This document shows positions 37,930-50,008 of a DNA stretch of 64,000 bases, piece by piece (position 1 is the stretch's first letter; each line of letters begins with the position of its first letter). The stretch is from Azadirachta indica (Eukaryota; Streptophyta; Magnoliopsida; Sapindales; Meliaceae). The notes beneath the pieces were generated by a model. It saw only the letters and a list, made by a program, of their open reading frames with translations. It was not told the DNA's origin and searched no databases. The DNA lies in contig CM040443.1 in assembly GCA_022749755.1 (NCBI GenBank), positions 15,963,244-16,027,243 of the forward strand. The letters are read 5' to 3'. The position numbers and the translations under genes are program-made.

Positions 37930-38702
37930 TGATACCGGAAAATGGAGGTATGTGGGACAATTAATGTTTGCTGAGAAAAAATAGATTACTAAACTCTATT
38001 CCTAATATTAATAACAAAGGAATACAAAAACACCACCATAAAATTATTATTAAAGGTTGTAGAGCTTCAAAGAAAACACTCACCACTCTATAGAAATTTC
38101 TCCGAGAGATACTAAGTATAAAACACAAGAATTTAATTAAACTCAACTCAAAATAACTTGATTTTAATATTACATGCTTGAAGCCTTTATATAGGCTCTT
38201 ACAAAGAAAGAAACGTCAAATATTAGGCCAACAACCCCTAGAAATTTCAATGGTTAAGCCAATAACAATTACCTAATTTTGACAAATGATACAAAAATAT
38301 AAAATTATTTGAAAATAAACCAACAGAGCTAAGACTTTGAATTATAACTCACTAAATTCTTCTATCATCTAGAAAATTAAACAAAACACATTGAATTTAA
38401 GTTAAAAAATCTCTAAAATTTGTGCATCCAGATTTTACCTTGAAGATGAACATGTTGTAAAAAAGTTACCATAAGTTTCTCTAGAGAATTGCAAATGCTA
38501 AACCGTAAAATTTTATAGAAAACTTACTTCTTCAAACTTCCAGTGGCACCAACCTCTTTGTGAAATATTATTTCAATGAATACAGTTTAAATTTCGAAAT
38601 TACCCCTCTGACAATGTCTTCATAACGTAGCATATTAGGGTAATCTTTTTGAACTTATTGGCATTTAAGTTTTGCTCTTGATGTTTAGACACTCCTGTGC
38701 CA
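37930..38702 (-). repeat. E1 copy B right LTR (5' LTR in element sense)
   Basis: 773 bp, complete, with TATA motif at 38184-38195. It shares right-LTR variants AGAGCTAAGAC and TTATAACTCAC with copies A and C. It is followed by TACGA (38703-38707), the surviving half of the target duplication. Confidence 0.9.
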
Positions 38703-41700
38703 TACGAACTAGAGAAATGATTTCATTTCGAAGCGGGCCGTAGGTCTTCTTACTCAGCATCGCATGGAATCATTACGGTTCATTTTATTTGAAAAATGAA
38801 GAAGATGAAAACGTACAATTTTCAAGGACGAAATTGTCAAACGTGATACAGACTAAAAAAACGACTTCGTTTCGAGACGGGCCGCATGTCTTCTTATTTA
38901 GTATCGCGTGAGGATCGTTACTGTATATTTTATTTCGAAAAGGAAGAAATTAAAAACGTACGATTTTTGAGGTCAGAATTGGCAAACTTGATACGAATTC
39001 GAAAAATGACTTCGTTTCCAGATGGGTCGTAGGTCTTGTTACTCAGCATCGCGTGAGGATCGTTACTGTGTATTTTATTTCAAAAAAGGAGAAGTTGAAA
39101 ACGTACAATTTTCTGGGACGGAATTGTCAAATATGACATGGACTCGAAAAACAACTTTGTTTTGAGATGGACGGGCCACAGTTCTTGTTACTCAGCATCG
39201 CATTAGGATCGTTACAGTGCATTTTATTTTTAAAATGGAGAAGTTGAATATGTACGATTTTCTGGGTCAGAATTTTCAAACATGACACGGACTTGAACAA
39301 CGAATTCATTTCCAGATGGGTCACTTGTCTTGTTGCTCACCATTACATGAGGATCCTAATGGCGCATTTTGTTTTTAAAACGGAGATGTTGAAAAAGCAC
39401 GATTTTCGGGGCCAAAGTTGTTAAATGTGATACAAACTCGAAAAACGACTTCGTTTCGAGGCTGGCCACAGGTCTTCCTACTCAGCATCTTTGTGAGGAT
39501 TATGACGGTACATTTCATTTTGAAAACGGTGAAGTTAAAAACGTACAAATTTCGGGGTTGGAATTGTTAAACGTGACACAAATTTGAAAAACAACTTCGT
39601 TTTGAGGAGGCCCACAGGTCTTCTTACTCAATGTCCCATGAGGATCGTTACGGTGGATTTTATTTCAAAAAAGGAGAAGTTGAAAACGTATGATTTTCGG
39701 GGCTGGAATTGTCAAACGAGGTACAAACATGAAAAACAATTTCGTTTCTAAGCGGGCTGCAGGTCTTCTTACTCAGCATCACTTGAGGATCGTTATGGTG
39801 CATTTTATTTTGAAAACAGAGAAATTGAAAACGTATGATTTTCGGAGCCAGAATTGTCAAACGTGATACAGAATCGAAAAACAATTTCGTTTTGAGGCAG
39901 GCCACAGCTCTTCTTATTTAGCATCGCATGAGGATCGTTACGGTGTATTTTATTTCAAAAAGAGAAAAGTTAAAAACGCACGATTTGGGGCCAGAAATGT
40001 GAAACGTGGTGCGAACTCGAAAAACGATTTTGTTTCGAAGCAGGCCATAGATCTACTTACTCAGCATCACATGAGAATTGTTACAGTCTATTTTATTTCT
40101 GGAAAACAGAGAAGATGAAAATGTATGATTTTTGGAGACAGAATTGTCAAACGTGATATAAACTAGAAAAATGAATTCATTTCGAGACGGACCGCACGTC
40201 TTCTTACTCAGTATCATGTGAGGATCATAACAGTGCATTTTATTTCGAAAATAAGAAGATGAAAACGTACGATTTTCGGTAACGGAATTGCCAAACATGA
40301 TACGGACTCGAAAAACTACTTCGTTTTGAGACAGGCTGCATATATTGTTATTCAACATCTCTAGAGGATAGTTATGGTGTATTTTATTTAGAAAACGGAG
40401 AGTTGAAAACGTTCGATTTTTGGGGCCAGAATTTTGAAACGTGATGTGAATTTAAAAGACGACTTCGTTTCAAGGTGGGCCGCAGGTCTTGTTACTCAGC
40501 ATGGGATGAGGATTGTTACGGTTCAATTTATATCAAAAACGAAGAAGTACAATACACACAATTTTCAGGGTCAAAATTGTCAAATGTGATACGAACTCGA
40601 AAAATGACTTCGTTTCGGGCTAGTCACAGGTCTTCTTACTCAGTATCATATGAGGATCGTTACAGTGCATTTTATTTCGAAAAAAGGAGAAGATGAAAAT
40701 GTACAATTTTTCGGAATGAAATTGTCAAACGTGTTACGGACTCAAAAAACCACTTCATTTCAAGACGGGTTGCAGGTTTTGTTACTCAGCATTGCGTGAG
40801 GATCATTACAGTACATTTTATTTCTGAAATAAAGAAGTTGAATATATATGATTTTCGGGGTCGGAATTTTGAAAGCTGATACGAACTTGAAAGACAATTT
40901 CATTTTGTGGCGGGTCATAGGTCTTGTTACTCAGCATCACATAAGGATCGTTATGGTGCATTTTATTTCGAAAACGGAGAAATTTAAAACTTACGATTTT
41001 TGGGGGCGGAATTGTCAAACGTGATACGAACTCAAAAAACAATTTCGTTTTGAGGCAGGCCACACTTCTTGTTACCGAGCATCGCATGAGGATTGTTATG
41101 GTGCATTTCATTTCGAAGAAGGAGAAGATGAAAACGTACGATTTTTGGGGACGAAATTGTAAAATATGATACGGACTCGAAAAACTATTTCGTTTCGAGT
41201 CGGGCCGCAAGTATTGTTACTCAGCATCTCTAGAGGATGGTTATGGTGCATTTTATTTCCAAAACAGAGAGGTTGAAAACGTTCGATATTCGAGGCCAGA
41301 ATTGTGAAACGTTATAAGAACTCAAAAGACGACTTCGTTTCGAGGTGGGCTGAAGGTCTTGTTACTTAGCATAGCGTGAGGATCATTATGGTGCATTTTA
41401 TTTCAAAAACGAAGAAACTGAATAAGTACGATTTTCGGGATTTGAATTGGGAAACGTGATATGAACTTGAAAAACGATTTTGTTTCAAGATGGGCCGCAG
41501 ATCTTGTTACTGAGCATCGCGTGAGGATCGTTACGGTAGATTTTATTTCGAAAAAAAAGAAGTTGAAAACGTACGATTTTTTTGGACGGAATCATCAAAT
41601 GTGACATGGACTTGAAAAACGATTTGTTTCGAGATGGGCCATAGGTCTTGTTACTCAGCATCGCGTGAGGATTGTTACAGTACATTTTATTTCCATAACG

Positions 41701-42326
41701 TAGAAGTTGAATATGGAAGTTGAATATGATTTTCGGGGTCAGAATTTTCAAACATGATACGGACTTGAAAAACGACTTCGTTTCGAGACGGGCCGCTTGT
41801 CTTGCTGCTCACCATTACATAAGGATCCTAACGGCATATTTTTTTTTTTAAAACAGAAATGTTGAAAACGTACGATTTTCGGGGTTAGAATTATCAAATG
41901 TGATACAAACTAGAAAAACGACTTCGTTTCAACGTGAGCAGCATGTCTTCATACTCAGTATCACATAAGGATCGTTAGGATGCATTTTATTTTGAAAACG
42001 GAGAAATTAAAAACGTACAATTTTTGGGGCCAGAATTGTCAAACGTGGTACGAACTCGAAAAATAATTTCGTTTCGAAGCGGGCCACAGGTCTTCTTACT
42101 CAGCATTGCGTGTGGATCGTCTTAGTATATTTTATTTAAAACACGGAGAAGTTTGAAACGTACAATTTTTAGGGACGAAATTGTCAAACGTAATACGGAT
42201 TCGATAAACGACTTCGCTCCTAAACGAGCCACACGTCTTCTTACTTAGCATCGCATGAGGATCGTTATGGTGTATTTTATTTTGAAAACGGAGAAGATGA
42301 ATACGTACAATTTTCTAGGACGAAAT
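38703..42326. repeat. Satellite array S7 (unit B)
   Basis: About 25 monomers, collinear with S10 and S3. It contains the CATCTTTGTGAGG monomer (39487), two CATCTCTAGAGGAT monomers (40362 and 41226) and a TCACCATTACATAAGGATCC monomer (41806). It ends at TTTTCTAGGACGAAATT; the corresponding sites in S3 (near 15290) and S10 (near 61450) continue as normal satellite, so the F1 relic replaces the rest of the unit here. Confidence 0.93.
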
Positions 42327-42351
42327 TCAAGACGTACATACTCAAGACGTA
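42327..42351. other. Filler at satellite/F1 breakpoint
   Basis: Between the last satellite base and the first base homologous to F2 there is a short stretch with CAAGACGTACATA written twice in tandem. Neither flank explains it. Short repeated filler of this kind is typical of end-joining repair of a double-strand break. Confidence 0.6.
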
Positions 42352-43548
42352 CATATTCAAAACTCTTCTTGATACAAGAGCCTTACCACTTTCTGCCATA
42401 GTAAATTGCTCATCCCCTTCTTCATCACTTGCATCTTCAAGAGTTGGCATCGTCTCTTGTTCATTCTCCTCTTCACTAGCCGAATAGTACTCTCCCTCAA
42501 GCATGAATATGGTTCTTTGATTTGGGCAATCCCGCTTGTAATGTCTTACACCTTGACATTTAAAACATTTAATATTTCTGGTGTTAGTAGTAGAATCAAA
42601 CTTACCCTTATCTTTACTTGAGTTGGATGTTTTGGGAAACTCTTTGGATTCGATTTTAGGCTTGGATGACGAAGCCTTATCATCTTTCCTCCAATTTGAT
42701 TTGAATGCAGAAGTATAGGAGGAAAACTGACTTGTACGACCTCTCTTTTTCAGTTGCTTCTCAACCTTTAATGCAAGGTGAAGCAAGTCTTCTAGCTCCA
42801 TATATGGCTGCAATTCAACCACATTAGAAATCTCTTTGTTCAAACCATTAAGAAATCTTGCCATTGTAGCCTCATTATCTTCCTCTACATTTGCTCTTGT
42901 CATTGCTACCTCCATCTCCTTGTAGTATTCCTCAACACTCTTAGACCCTTGAGTGAGATTTTGAAGTCGATTATACAATTCTCTATAGTAGTAGCTTGGT
43001 ACAAATCTCTTGCGCATGATGGATTTCAGATCTCTCCACTCTTCAATGGGCCTTTCCCTATTTCTCCTTCGCTTTTGCTTAGTATCATCCCACCAAGTAA
43101 AAGCATAAGCTTCAAAAACAGCCACGGCAAGCTTCAACTTCTTGGATTCAGTGTAGTCATTGCAATCAAACACTAATTCAATCTTCGTTTCCTAATTTAA
43201 GTATGCCTCAGGATCCATTCTTCCATAAAATGGTGGAATTTTCAGTTTGACCCCACTGTTGCTATTGTTATTGTTTCTTACCCTCGGTCTCATCTCTTCT
43301 TCCTCTCCATTGTCATCAAGCGATTCACTATCATTAAAGCCATCATCTAATTGAGCTCTTCTCGAAACTCGCCTAGTTTGCATGGTTGGATTAGGAGCAT
43401 TAGGTGGCTGCCCCCTTGTGGTTGAAACCTCCAGCCTCTCCATTCTATCAACCAACTCTCCATATTTTCTATCCATGGCTTGCAACAACTCGGTTAAAGC
43501 TTGGAATCGATCTATCTCACTTTGTGGATTTCTTGCTTGTCCACTCAT
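42352..43548 (-). pseudogene. gag: F1 gag relic, Ty3/gypsy (zinc knuckle)
   Basis: Starts at an ATG at 43548 (MSGQARNPQ). The N-terminal part has a short coiled-coil-like stretch (LTELLQAMDRKYGELVDRMERLE), then an acidic region and IPPFYGRMDPEAYL, the start of the gypsy gag core. An in-frame stop near 43193-43195 (EAYLN-stop-ETK; DC in F2) breaks the gene. The second part (to 42277) has the core FEAYAFTWWDDTKQKRRR...EWRDLKSIMRKRFVPSYY, and then one CCHC knuckle CFKCQGVRHYKRDC, in which the usual GH is RH. The end of gag and the start of protease (ESGKALVSRRVLNM) are followed by filler and satellite, so all of pol is missing. Gag would form the virus-like particle. Confidence 0.85.
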
Positions 43549-44367
43549 CCTTCAAGACAAAGTTAGTAAAGTAAAAGAATAATTTTCTCACTTCACTCCC
43601 TCACGTGTTTCACTAAAATAATGTTATCACTCAAGTTCGCTCGTGTTTCACACTTAATTTTATGGCTTTTCTCTAGATGAGTTCACACTAAGCCTTTTTC
43701 CACTCTAATTCTCTTATTAAGAATAGTTGCAAAAAATCAAAATTTATACAAACTTGCTAAATACAATGAAAAGTAAAATAAAACTAATTTAGATAGACAA
43801 CAAACTGGGAAAGCACAAGGACTAGGAAATAGATTTTTAGAAATGATAAAGGAAAGATTAAGAACAAAGAAAAGAAAAAAAAATCAGTACAGGAATAGGA
43901 AAGTCAACCAAAAATTATGGAAAAATTAGGAAGCTTGTTTTTAGAATGTAGGCTTGATTTGGTTAAACTCTTTGAAGCAATATGATTTTTCTTTTTATTT
44001 TCCTTATTTTCGTTCAACACCTGCCCCCCTTTTTTTTTTTTTTCTTCTCTTAGCCAAAGGCTTTGCTTTTTCTCTCCTTTTTTTTTTATTTTTATTTTTA
44101 CCTCCAAACACGTAGGAGTGACCAAACAAAAATAAATAGACACAGACAGAAAAGAAACGAATAGACAAAGACTAAATCAACCGAATTGGAGATTGATACA
44201 ACCCAAACTTGACTTGCTGTGAATTGAAAGGAAACCCTCTTTTTTTTTTTTTTTGATATGATAGACATAAAAACGAAAATAAATGGAATTGAAGCAAAAC
44301 AGACTCAGAAACTAAAGAAACAAATAAACAAATTTGAAAGACGATATAACTTGATTTAGAGCCGTAG
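43549..44367 (-). other. F1 untranslated leader
   Basis: About 820 bp between the primer site and the gag ATG, with no recognisable gene. It contains long T runs on the plus strand (44030-44043, 44078-44087, 44240-44254), that is, A-rich stretches in element sense. F2 has a homologous leader (53812-54638) in which the runs differ in length, as expected for slippage-prone tracts. Confidence 0.7.
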
Positions 44368-44379
44368 CTCTAATACCAA
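44368..44379 (-). other. Primer binding site of F1
   Basis: In element sense TGGTATTAGAGC, one base from the perfect TGGTATCAGAGC found in F2, complementary to initiator-methionine tRNA. It lies two bases from the LTR. Confidence 0.85.
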
Positions 44380-44381
44380 AC

Positions 44382-45230
44382 TGATACGAACCCCGAGTAT
44401 ATTAAACTTGAGACCCAATATCTTTACGCATGGAAGCAACCTCTTGGAAAGCTAAATCAGATTCACCCAAGTCTGCAACCCAATTTCAACTTGTGAAATA
44501 GAACCTTAAAATAAATACCTTCAAAGTAATTAGTTTTGATTGTAAGAACCATGATTCAAGCAAGAATCAAAATAAGAGAAAACACTCTCAATTTAATTTC
44601 ATTCGAAAAAGTAATTGCTGCCTCCATGGGAGCATGTGGCTGAATATATAAGGGTACAGGAGATAAGTAACCTTAATTGGAGTGTTTGGCCACAAAATTA
44701 AACTTATTCTAACTTTAAATAAAATAAACTGAATTTGGGCTTAATAATTACCATTAACAGCCCAAACACATAACAAATTATAAATATATGTTTATAAATA
44801 AGATTAAAATAGATGATGGGCTTGAACAGCAACTTAGCCCAAACTGGCACATGGAATCCGAAACTTGCATCATGATGACGATCTGATTTGAACTGCAATT
44901 AAAAGAACTTGAACATGCTTGCTTAGCCTTGAGACATCGTTCGAATATGGTCTTATACAAATTTGAGAAGTTGAATTCCGTAGAAGGTTTAATCTTCAGG
45001 TTTTGCCTTCTTGTACTTGTGTCAATGTTACCAAGCTCTGATTATTGTCTTGAAGTCCAAGCTTGATATTTGACTCTTTCTTACACTCTTGAATTGTTGT
45101 AAGATCATCCCACAAACCTTGAATCATCCCATTCAATGCATCTTTGAATTTCTTCATTCTTGCTCTTGTAATGGGACCATTAGGTAGCTGAATTGGATCA
45201 TTGCTCTTGTGTGCATCCGTATTTGCATCA
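44382..45230 (-). repeat. F1 5' LTR, family G
   Basis: 849 bp, TGATGCAAATACGG...GGTTCGTATCA in element sense. It abuts the F1 primer site on the left and T-family leader sequence (AGAAGTGCTAATG) on the right. The F1 3' LTR is absent, so no target duplication can be tested. Confidence 0.88.
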
Positions 45231-45548
45231 AGAAGTGCTAATGATTGGCCTTACATACTCCTTCATCACCCTTTGTCTTTCGGCTACTTCCGTCGTTTGG
45301 GCTCCATGCTTGCTATTTCCTCAACAATTTCTTCTTCTTATTCAGTACGTTAATGATGTCCTTAAACTAATTATCTCAAGTTTTCCCTTGTTCTTAAGAT
45401 ATTATCCCTTTTCTCTCCAAGATCTCTCGTTAGGGAATTATCACCGTGCATGTATCTAATAAAAGAAAAAAATAAAAAAGAAATTAAGCTACAAAGAAAC
45501 AAAAAAAAAATAGCAATAAAGAAAACAAATATAGATTTAAACACCAAT
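45231..45548 (-). mobile_element. T-family internal leader fragment
   Basis: About 318 bp lying between the LTR-G of F1 and the T-family primer site. It is A-rich near the primer site on the plus strand and contains no recognisable domain. By position it is the 5' untranslated leader of a T-family element, cut off by the LTR-G. The 88-codon plus-strand frame 45193-45459 crosses from LTR-G into it and is not credible as a gene. Confidence 0.6.
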
Positions 45549-45566
45549 TCCCCGGAAACGGCGCCA
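45549..45566 (-). other. Primer binding site of T-family element
   Basis: In element sense TGGCGCCGTTTCCGGGGA, six bases from the LTR end. From memory, primer sites of the form TGGCGCCGTTGCCGGGG are typical of the Athila/Tat branch of plant Ty3/gypsy elements, so family T probably belongs there. No coding region survives to confirm it. Confidence 0.8.
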
Positions 45567-45572
45567 AAAACT

Positions 45573-46748
45573 TGATGTGCAAATTTTAAATACTTGCAAG
45601 TGCACGAATCGTTAATAGCGACGATAAGTTCACTTCGAGGTTAATCTCTCGCGGAATTGAAATGGTTTAAAATTTTATTGTTTTCTATTAATTACTAATT
45701 TAAGTAAATATAAAATCGTAAATACTCTAATGCAATCAAATGACTAATTCAAATTATTTCAATTGAAGTAATTAAATAGCTAAATTACAAGAACTTGAAA
45801 TTTATAAAATTCTGTTAAATTCAATGAAATTAGATGGGGTTTAGCTAGTTATCTAATCTGGTATTGAAATATAAGGTAAATTAAACAACCATTATATATT
45901 TTAGATTATTAGTTTTTCCACTAAAGTTGGAGAATCCCAGTGATCATGGTAATTCTCACTTACAATTAATCAAATATATCCTTGATATGAGGTTTCTACT
46001 TAATTAATTGTATTGTTATAAGGAAATCATTTAACCATTTAAATCAACCAACTCAATGGATTTAATTTAAATACTTGTTCAAAAGAGCTTAATTAAGGTA
46101 AGATGATGTTTCTAACACCTTAATTCTCAAATTAATTTTAATCACAAATAATAGATAGCAAATCTACAACAAATAATCAAAATTATACAGATCAGTGAAC
46201 AAGAAATAATCTTAACCTTTTAATTAATCATACCTCACAAAATATTCTTAAATTCAAATCTATGAATCTAATTATAAAAGTTCTAAACATATTTGAAAAT
46301 TAAACAAACTAAAAGAAAGCTTCCCTTTTTGAAGGTTCATTACCAAGATTTTTTAAGAAGATGATAATTCTGTCCAGCAAGAATATCTTCTTTAATCCAG
46401 CAATCCTCCCCCTTCAATGGAAAACTCCCTCTTTAGAAAACCCTATTATTCATCAAATCCTTCCCCAATTCATTCTCAGCCTAGCAGCCTCTCCAAAAGT
46501 CATCCCTTTTACTCATTTTGTCAACAACTTATTCAAAATTTACTCCCACATATCAAGGAAAGTTAGTCTCCCAGTTGTTTTCTTTCTAGCTGGAGTTTTG
46601 ACCCTTAAAACTTCAGCATTTGCTTTCTTTTCAAAATGTAGGGTTTTAAATCATTATGTGTAGGTTTGAATTTATTTTGTATCAGCCAAATATGAGTATT
46701 GAGGACAAAGTTATGCTAGAAAATACGGACTATGTTCAGCAAATACGA
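45573..46748 (-). repeat. T-family 5' LTR, 5' end truncated
   Basis: In element sense it ends AAATTTGCACATCA beside the primer site and is missing about 150 bp at its start compared with 4949-6314. The break falls at GCAAATACG, where satellite GAACTTAAAAAACAATTTCG begins after a few unexplained bases; the shared word TACGAACT may have guided the joining. The frame at 46361-46663 (antisense to the LTR) corresponds to 5127-5492 of the other copy. Confidence 0.82.
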
Positions 46749-49700
46749 ACTATGAACTTAAAAAACAATTTCGTTTAGAAGCGGGCCATAGGTCTTCTTA
46801 CTCAGCATCGCATGAGGATCATTATGGTGTGGTTTATTTAGAAAACAGAGAAGTTGAAAACATATGATTTTCAATGACGGAATTATCAAATGTGAAACGG
46901 ACTCGAAAAACGATTTCGCTTTGAGACGGGCCACACGTCTTCTTACTCAGCATTACATGAAGATCGTTATGATACATCAAATTCGAAAACAGAGAAGATG
47001 AAAATCTATGATTTTTGGGGACGGAATTGTCAAACATGATACAAACTCGAAAAGCAACTTCGTTTCGAGGCGGACCGCAGGTCCACTTACTCAGCATCAG
47101 GTGAGGATTGTTACAGTGCATTTTATTTTAAAAACGAAAAAGTTAAAAACGTACAATTTTCGGTGCCGGAATTGTCAAACGTGATACGGACTCGAAAAAT
47201 GACTTCATTTTGAAGCGAGCCATAGGTCTTCTTGCTTAGCATCGTGTGAGGATCGTTAGGGTGCATTTTATTTCGAAAATAGAGAAATTGAAAATGTACG
47301 ATTTTTTAGGCCAGAAATGTCAAACGTGATACAAACTCAAAAAATAACTTCGTTTAGAAATAGGCCGCAAGTCTTGTTACTCAATATCGCATGAGGATCG
47401 TTATGGTATATTTTATTTCAAACACGGCGAAGTTGAAAACATACGATTTTCGGGGTTGGAATTATCAAACGTGATACGAACTCGAAAAACAATTCATTTT
47501 GAGGCGAGTCATAGGTCTTCTTACTCAGCATTGCGTGACGATTGTTACGGTGCATTTTATATTGAAAACAGAGAAGTTGAAATTGTACGATTTTTGAGGC
47601 ATGAATTGTCAAACGTGATACGAACTCAAAAAACAATTTCATTTTGAAGCGGGCCGTAGGTCTTCTTACTATGCATTGCATGGCGATCATTACGGTGTAT
47701 TTTATTTCAAAAATAGAGAAGTTGAAAATCATTTATCAAACGTGATACAAACTCGAAAAATAACTTAGTTTCGAGGCAGGTAGCAGGTCTTCTTACCCAT
47801 TATCACGTCAAAATCATTACGGTGTATTTTATTTCGAAAATGGAGAAGTTGAAAACGTATGATTTTTAGGGTCGGAATTGTCAAACATCATACAGACTCG
47901 AAAAACGACTTCATTTTGAAGCTGGCAGAAAGTCTTTTTACTCAGCATCGCGTGAGGATTATTACGGTGCATTTTGTTTCGAAAATGGAGAAGTTAAAAA
48001 CGTACAATTTCGGGGTTAGAATTGTAAAAACATGATACGAACTCGAAAAATGACTTTATTTCAAGATGGGCCACAGGTATTATTACTCAGCATCGCGTGA
48101 GGATCGTTACAGTATATTTTATTTGGAAAAAGGAGAAGTTAAAAACAAATGATTTTCTGGGACAGAATTATGAAATGTGACACGGACTCGATAAACGACT
48201 TCGTTTTGAGACAGGCCGTAAGTCCTTTTACTCAGCATCGCGTGAGAATTGTTACAATGCATTTTATTTCCAAAATGGAGAAGTTAAATATATACAATTT
48301 TCGAGGTAGGAACTGTTAAACCCGGTACGAACTCGAAAAATGATTTCGTTTCGAAGTGGGCCATAGGTCTTCTTACTCAGCATCACGTGAGGATCGTTAT
48401 GATGTATTTTATTTCAAAACAGAGAAGATGAAAACGTACGATTTTTAATGACGAAATTGTCAAACGTGATACGGACTTGAAAAACGACTTCGTTTCAAGG
48501 CGAGCCGCAAGTCCTCTTACTCAGCATCCTGTTAGGATCGTTACAGTGCATTTTATTTCAAAAACGGAGAAATTCAAAATGTACGATTTTCGGGGTCGGA
48601 TTTGTCACATGTGATACGGACTCAAAAAATGACTTCATTTCGAAGCGAGCCATAGGTCTTCTTGGTTAGCATCATGTGAGGATTATTAGGGTACATTTTA
48701 TTTCGAAAGCGGAGAAGATGAAATCGTATAATTTTAGGGGACGGAATTGTCAAACGTGATATGGACTCGAAAAACTACTTCATTTCGAGACGGTCCGCAC
48801 GTATTGTTACTCAGCATCTCTAGAGGATGGTTGTGGTGCATTTTATTTTGAAACGAAAAAGTTGAAAACGTTCGATATTTGGGGCTAGAATTGTGAAACG
48901 TGGTACGGACTCGAAAGACGACTTCATCTCAAGGCGGACCGTAGGGCTTCTTACTTAGCATCGAGTGAGGATCGTTATGGTGTATTTTATTTCGAAAACA
49001 GAGAAGTTGAAAACGTACAATTTTCGGGGCCAGAATTGTCAAATGTGATACGGACTCGAAAAACGATTTTGCTTTGAGACGGACTACACGTCTTCTTACT
49101 CAGCATCATGTGAGGATTGTTAGTGTGTATTTTATTTAGAATACGGAGAAGATCAAAATGTACGATTTTCGGGGCCAAAATTGTCAAACTTGATAGGGAT
49201 TCGAAAAATGAGTTCGTTTTGAGGCAGGCCACAGATTTTCTTACTCAGCATCGTGTGAGGATCATTATGGCGCATTTTATTTCAAAAACGGAGAAGTTGA
49301 AATGTACGATTTTCGGGGCCGGAATGGTCAAATCTGATAGGGACTCGAAAAACAGCTTCGTTTCGAAGCGGGCTACAGGTCTTCTTACTTAGAATCACGT
49401 GAGGATTGTTACGGTGCATTTTATTTGGAACACGGAGAAGTTGAATACGTACAATTTTCTGGGACGGATTTGTGTAATGTGATACGGACTCAAAAACGAT
49501 TTCATTTCGAGGCGAGTCGTAGGTCTTTTTACTTAGCATCTCATAAGGATCGTTAGGGTGTATTTTACTTCGAAATTTGAGAAGTTGAAAATATACGATT
49601 TTTGGTGCCAAAAATGTTAAACGTGGTACGAACTTGAAACATGATTTTGTTTCGAAGCGACTCACAGGTCTTCCTACTCAGTATCACGGGAGGATTGTTA

Positions 49701-49999
49701 CGGTATATTTTATTTCGAAAATGGAAGAAGTTGTTAACAAACAATTTTCTGGGACAGAATTGTCAAATGTGATATAGAATTGTCAAATGTGATACAGAAG
49801 TTTCATGGGATGTCGTAGTCGGTCTTCTTACTCAGCATCGCGTGAGAATCGATAGGGTGCATTTTATTTCGAAAATGGAGAAGTTGAAAACATACGATTT
49901 TCGGAGCCGGAATTGTCAAACGTCATACAGCCTCAAAAAATGACTTTGTTTCGAGGCAAGTTGCCGGTATTCATACTCAGCATCGCGTGAGCACTGTTC
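46749..49999. repeat. Satellite array S8 (start of unit C)
   Basis: About 22 monomers. From about 48285 it is collinear with the start of S1 and with S5 from 25593. At 47728 the word TCATTTATCAAACG appears in the middle of a monomer without any LTR, identical to the right junction of the LTR-G at 25041. A spurious duplicated half-anchor (GAATTGTCAAATGTGATA twice, near 49760 and 49777) marks a small local slip. The array is cut inside the G monomer of a D-E-F-G module by F2. Confidence 0.92.
49551..49996. repeat. Higher-order module D-E-F-G, copy 5, cut by F2
   Basis: D has TTTTACTTCGAAATTTGAG. E has GGAAGAAGTTGTTAAC. F has TTTCATGGGATGTCG. G has GTCATACAGCCTC and GGTATTCATACTCAGC. G is cut at GTGAGCACTGTT, where integrase sequence of F2 begins. 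Confidence 0.75.
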
Positions 50000-50008
50000 A
50001 AAACGTAT

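Larger units (their letters stand above)
36671..38702 (-). mobile_element. E1 copy B: left LTR largely deleted
   Basis: Same element and site as copies A and C: the right LTR ends at 38702 and is followed by TACGA. On the left, satellite GTACAATTTT joins directly to AGTGAATACAGTT, which lies about 645 bp into the LTR of copy A. The deletion removes the end of the last monomer, the left target duplication and most of the LTR. A further ~110 bp internal deletion near 37552 removes one of the acidic repeats. The element cannot be functional. Confidence 0.88.

Noticed and set aside
37000..38000. E1 protein as a host acidic chromatin protein
   Set aside because: It lies between LTR, primer site and polypurine tract and contains protease and RT fragments, so it belongs to the element.
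42406..42621. Plus-strand frames over the gag/pol relics (42406-42621, 43382-43582, 50300-50494, 50822-51147, 51260-51693)
   Set aside because: All are antisense shadows of gag, protease, RT or integrase, which have clear motifs on the minus strand.
44030..44254. Poly-T runs as terminators or as poly-A tails of retroposed genes
   Set aside because: They lie in the retroelement leader in both F1 and F2, between primer site and gag, with no adjoining gene.
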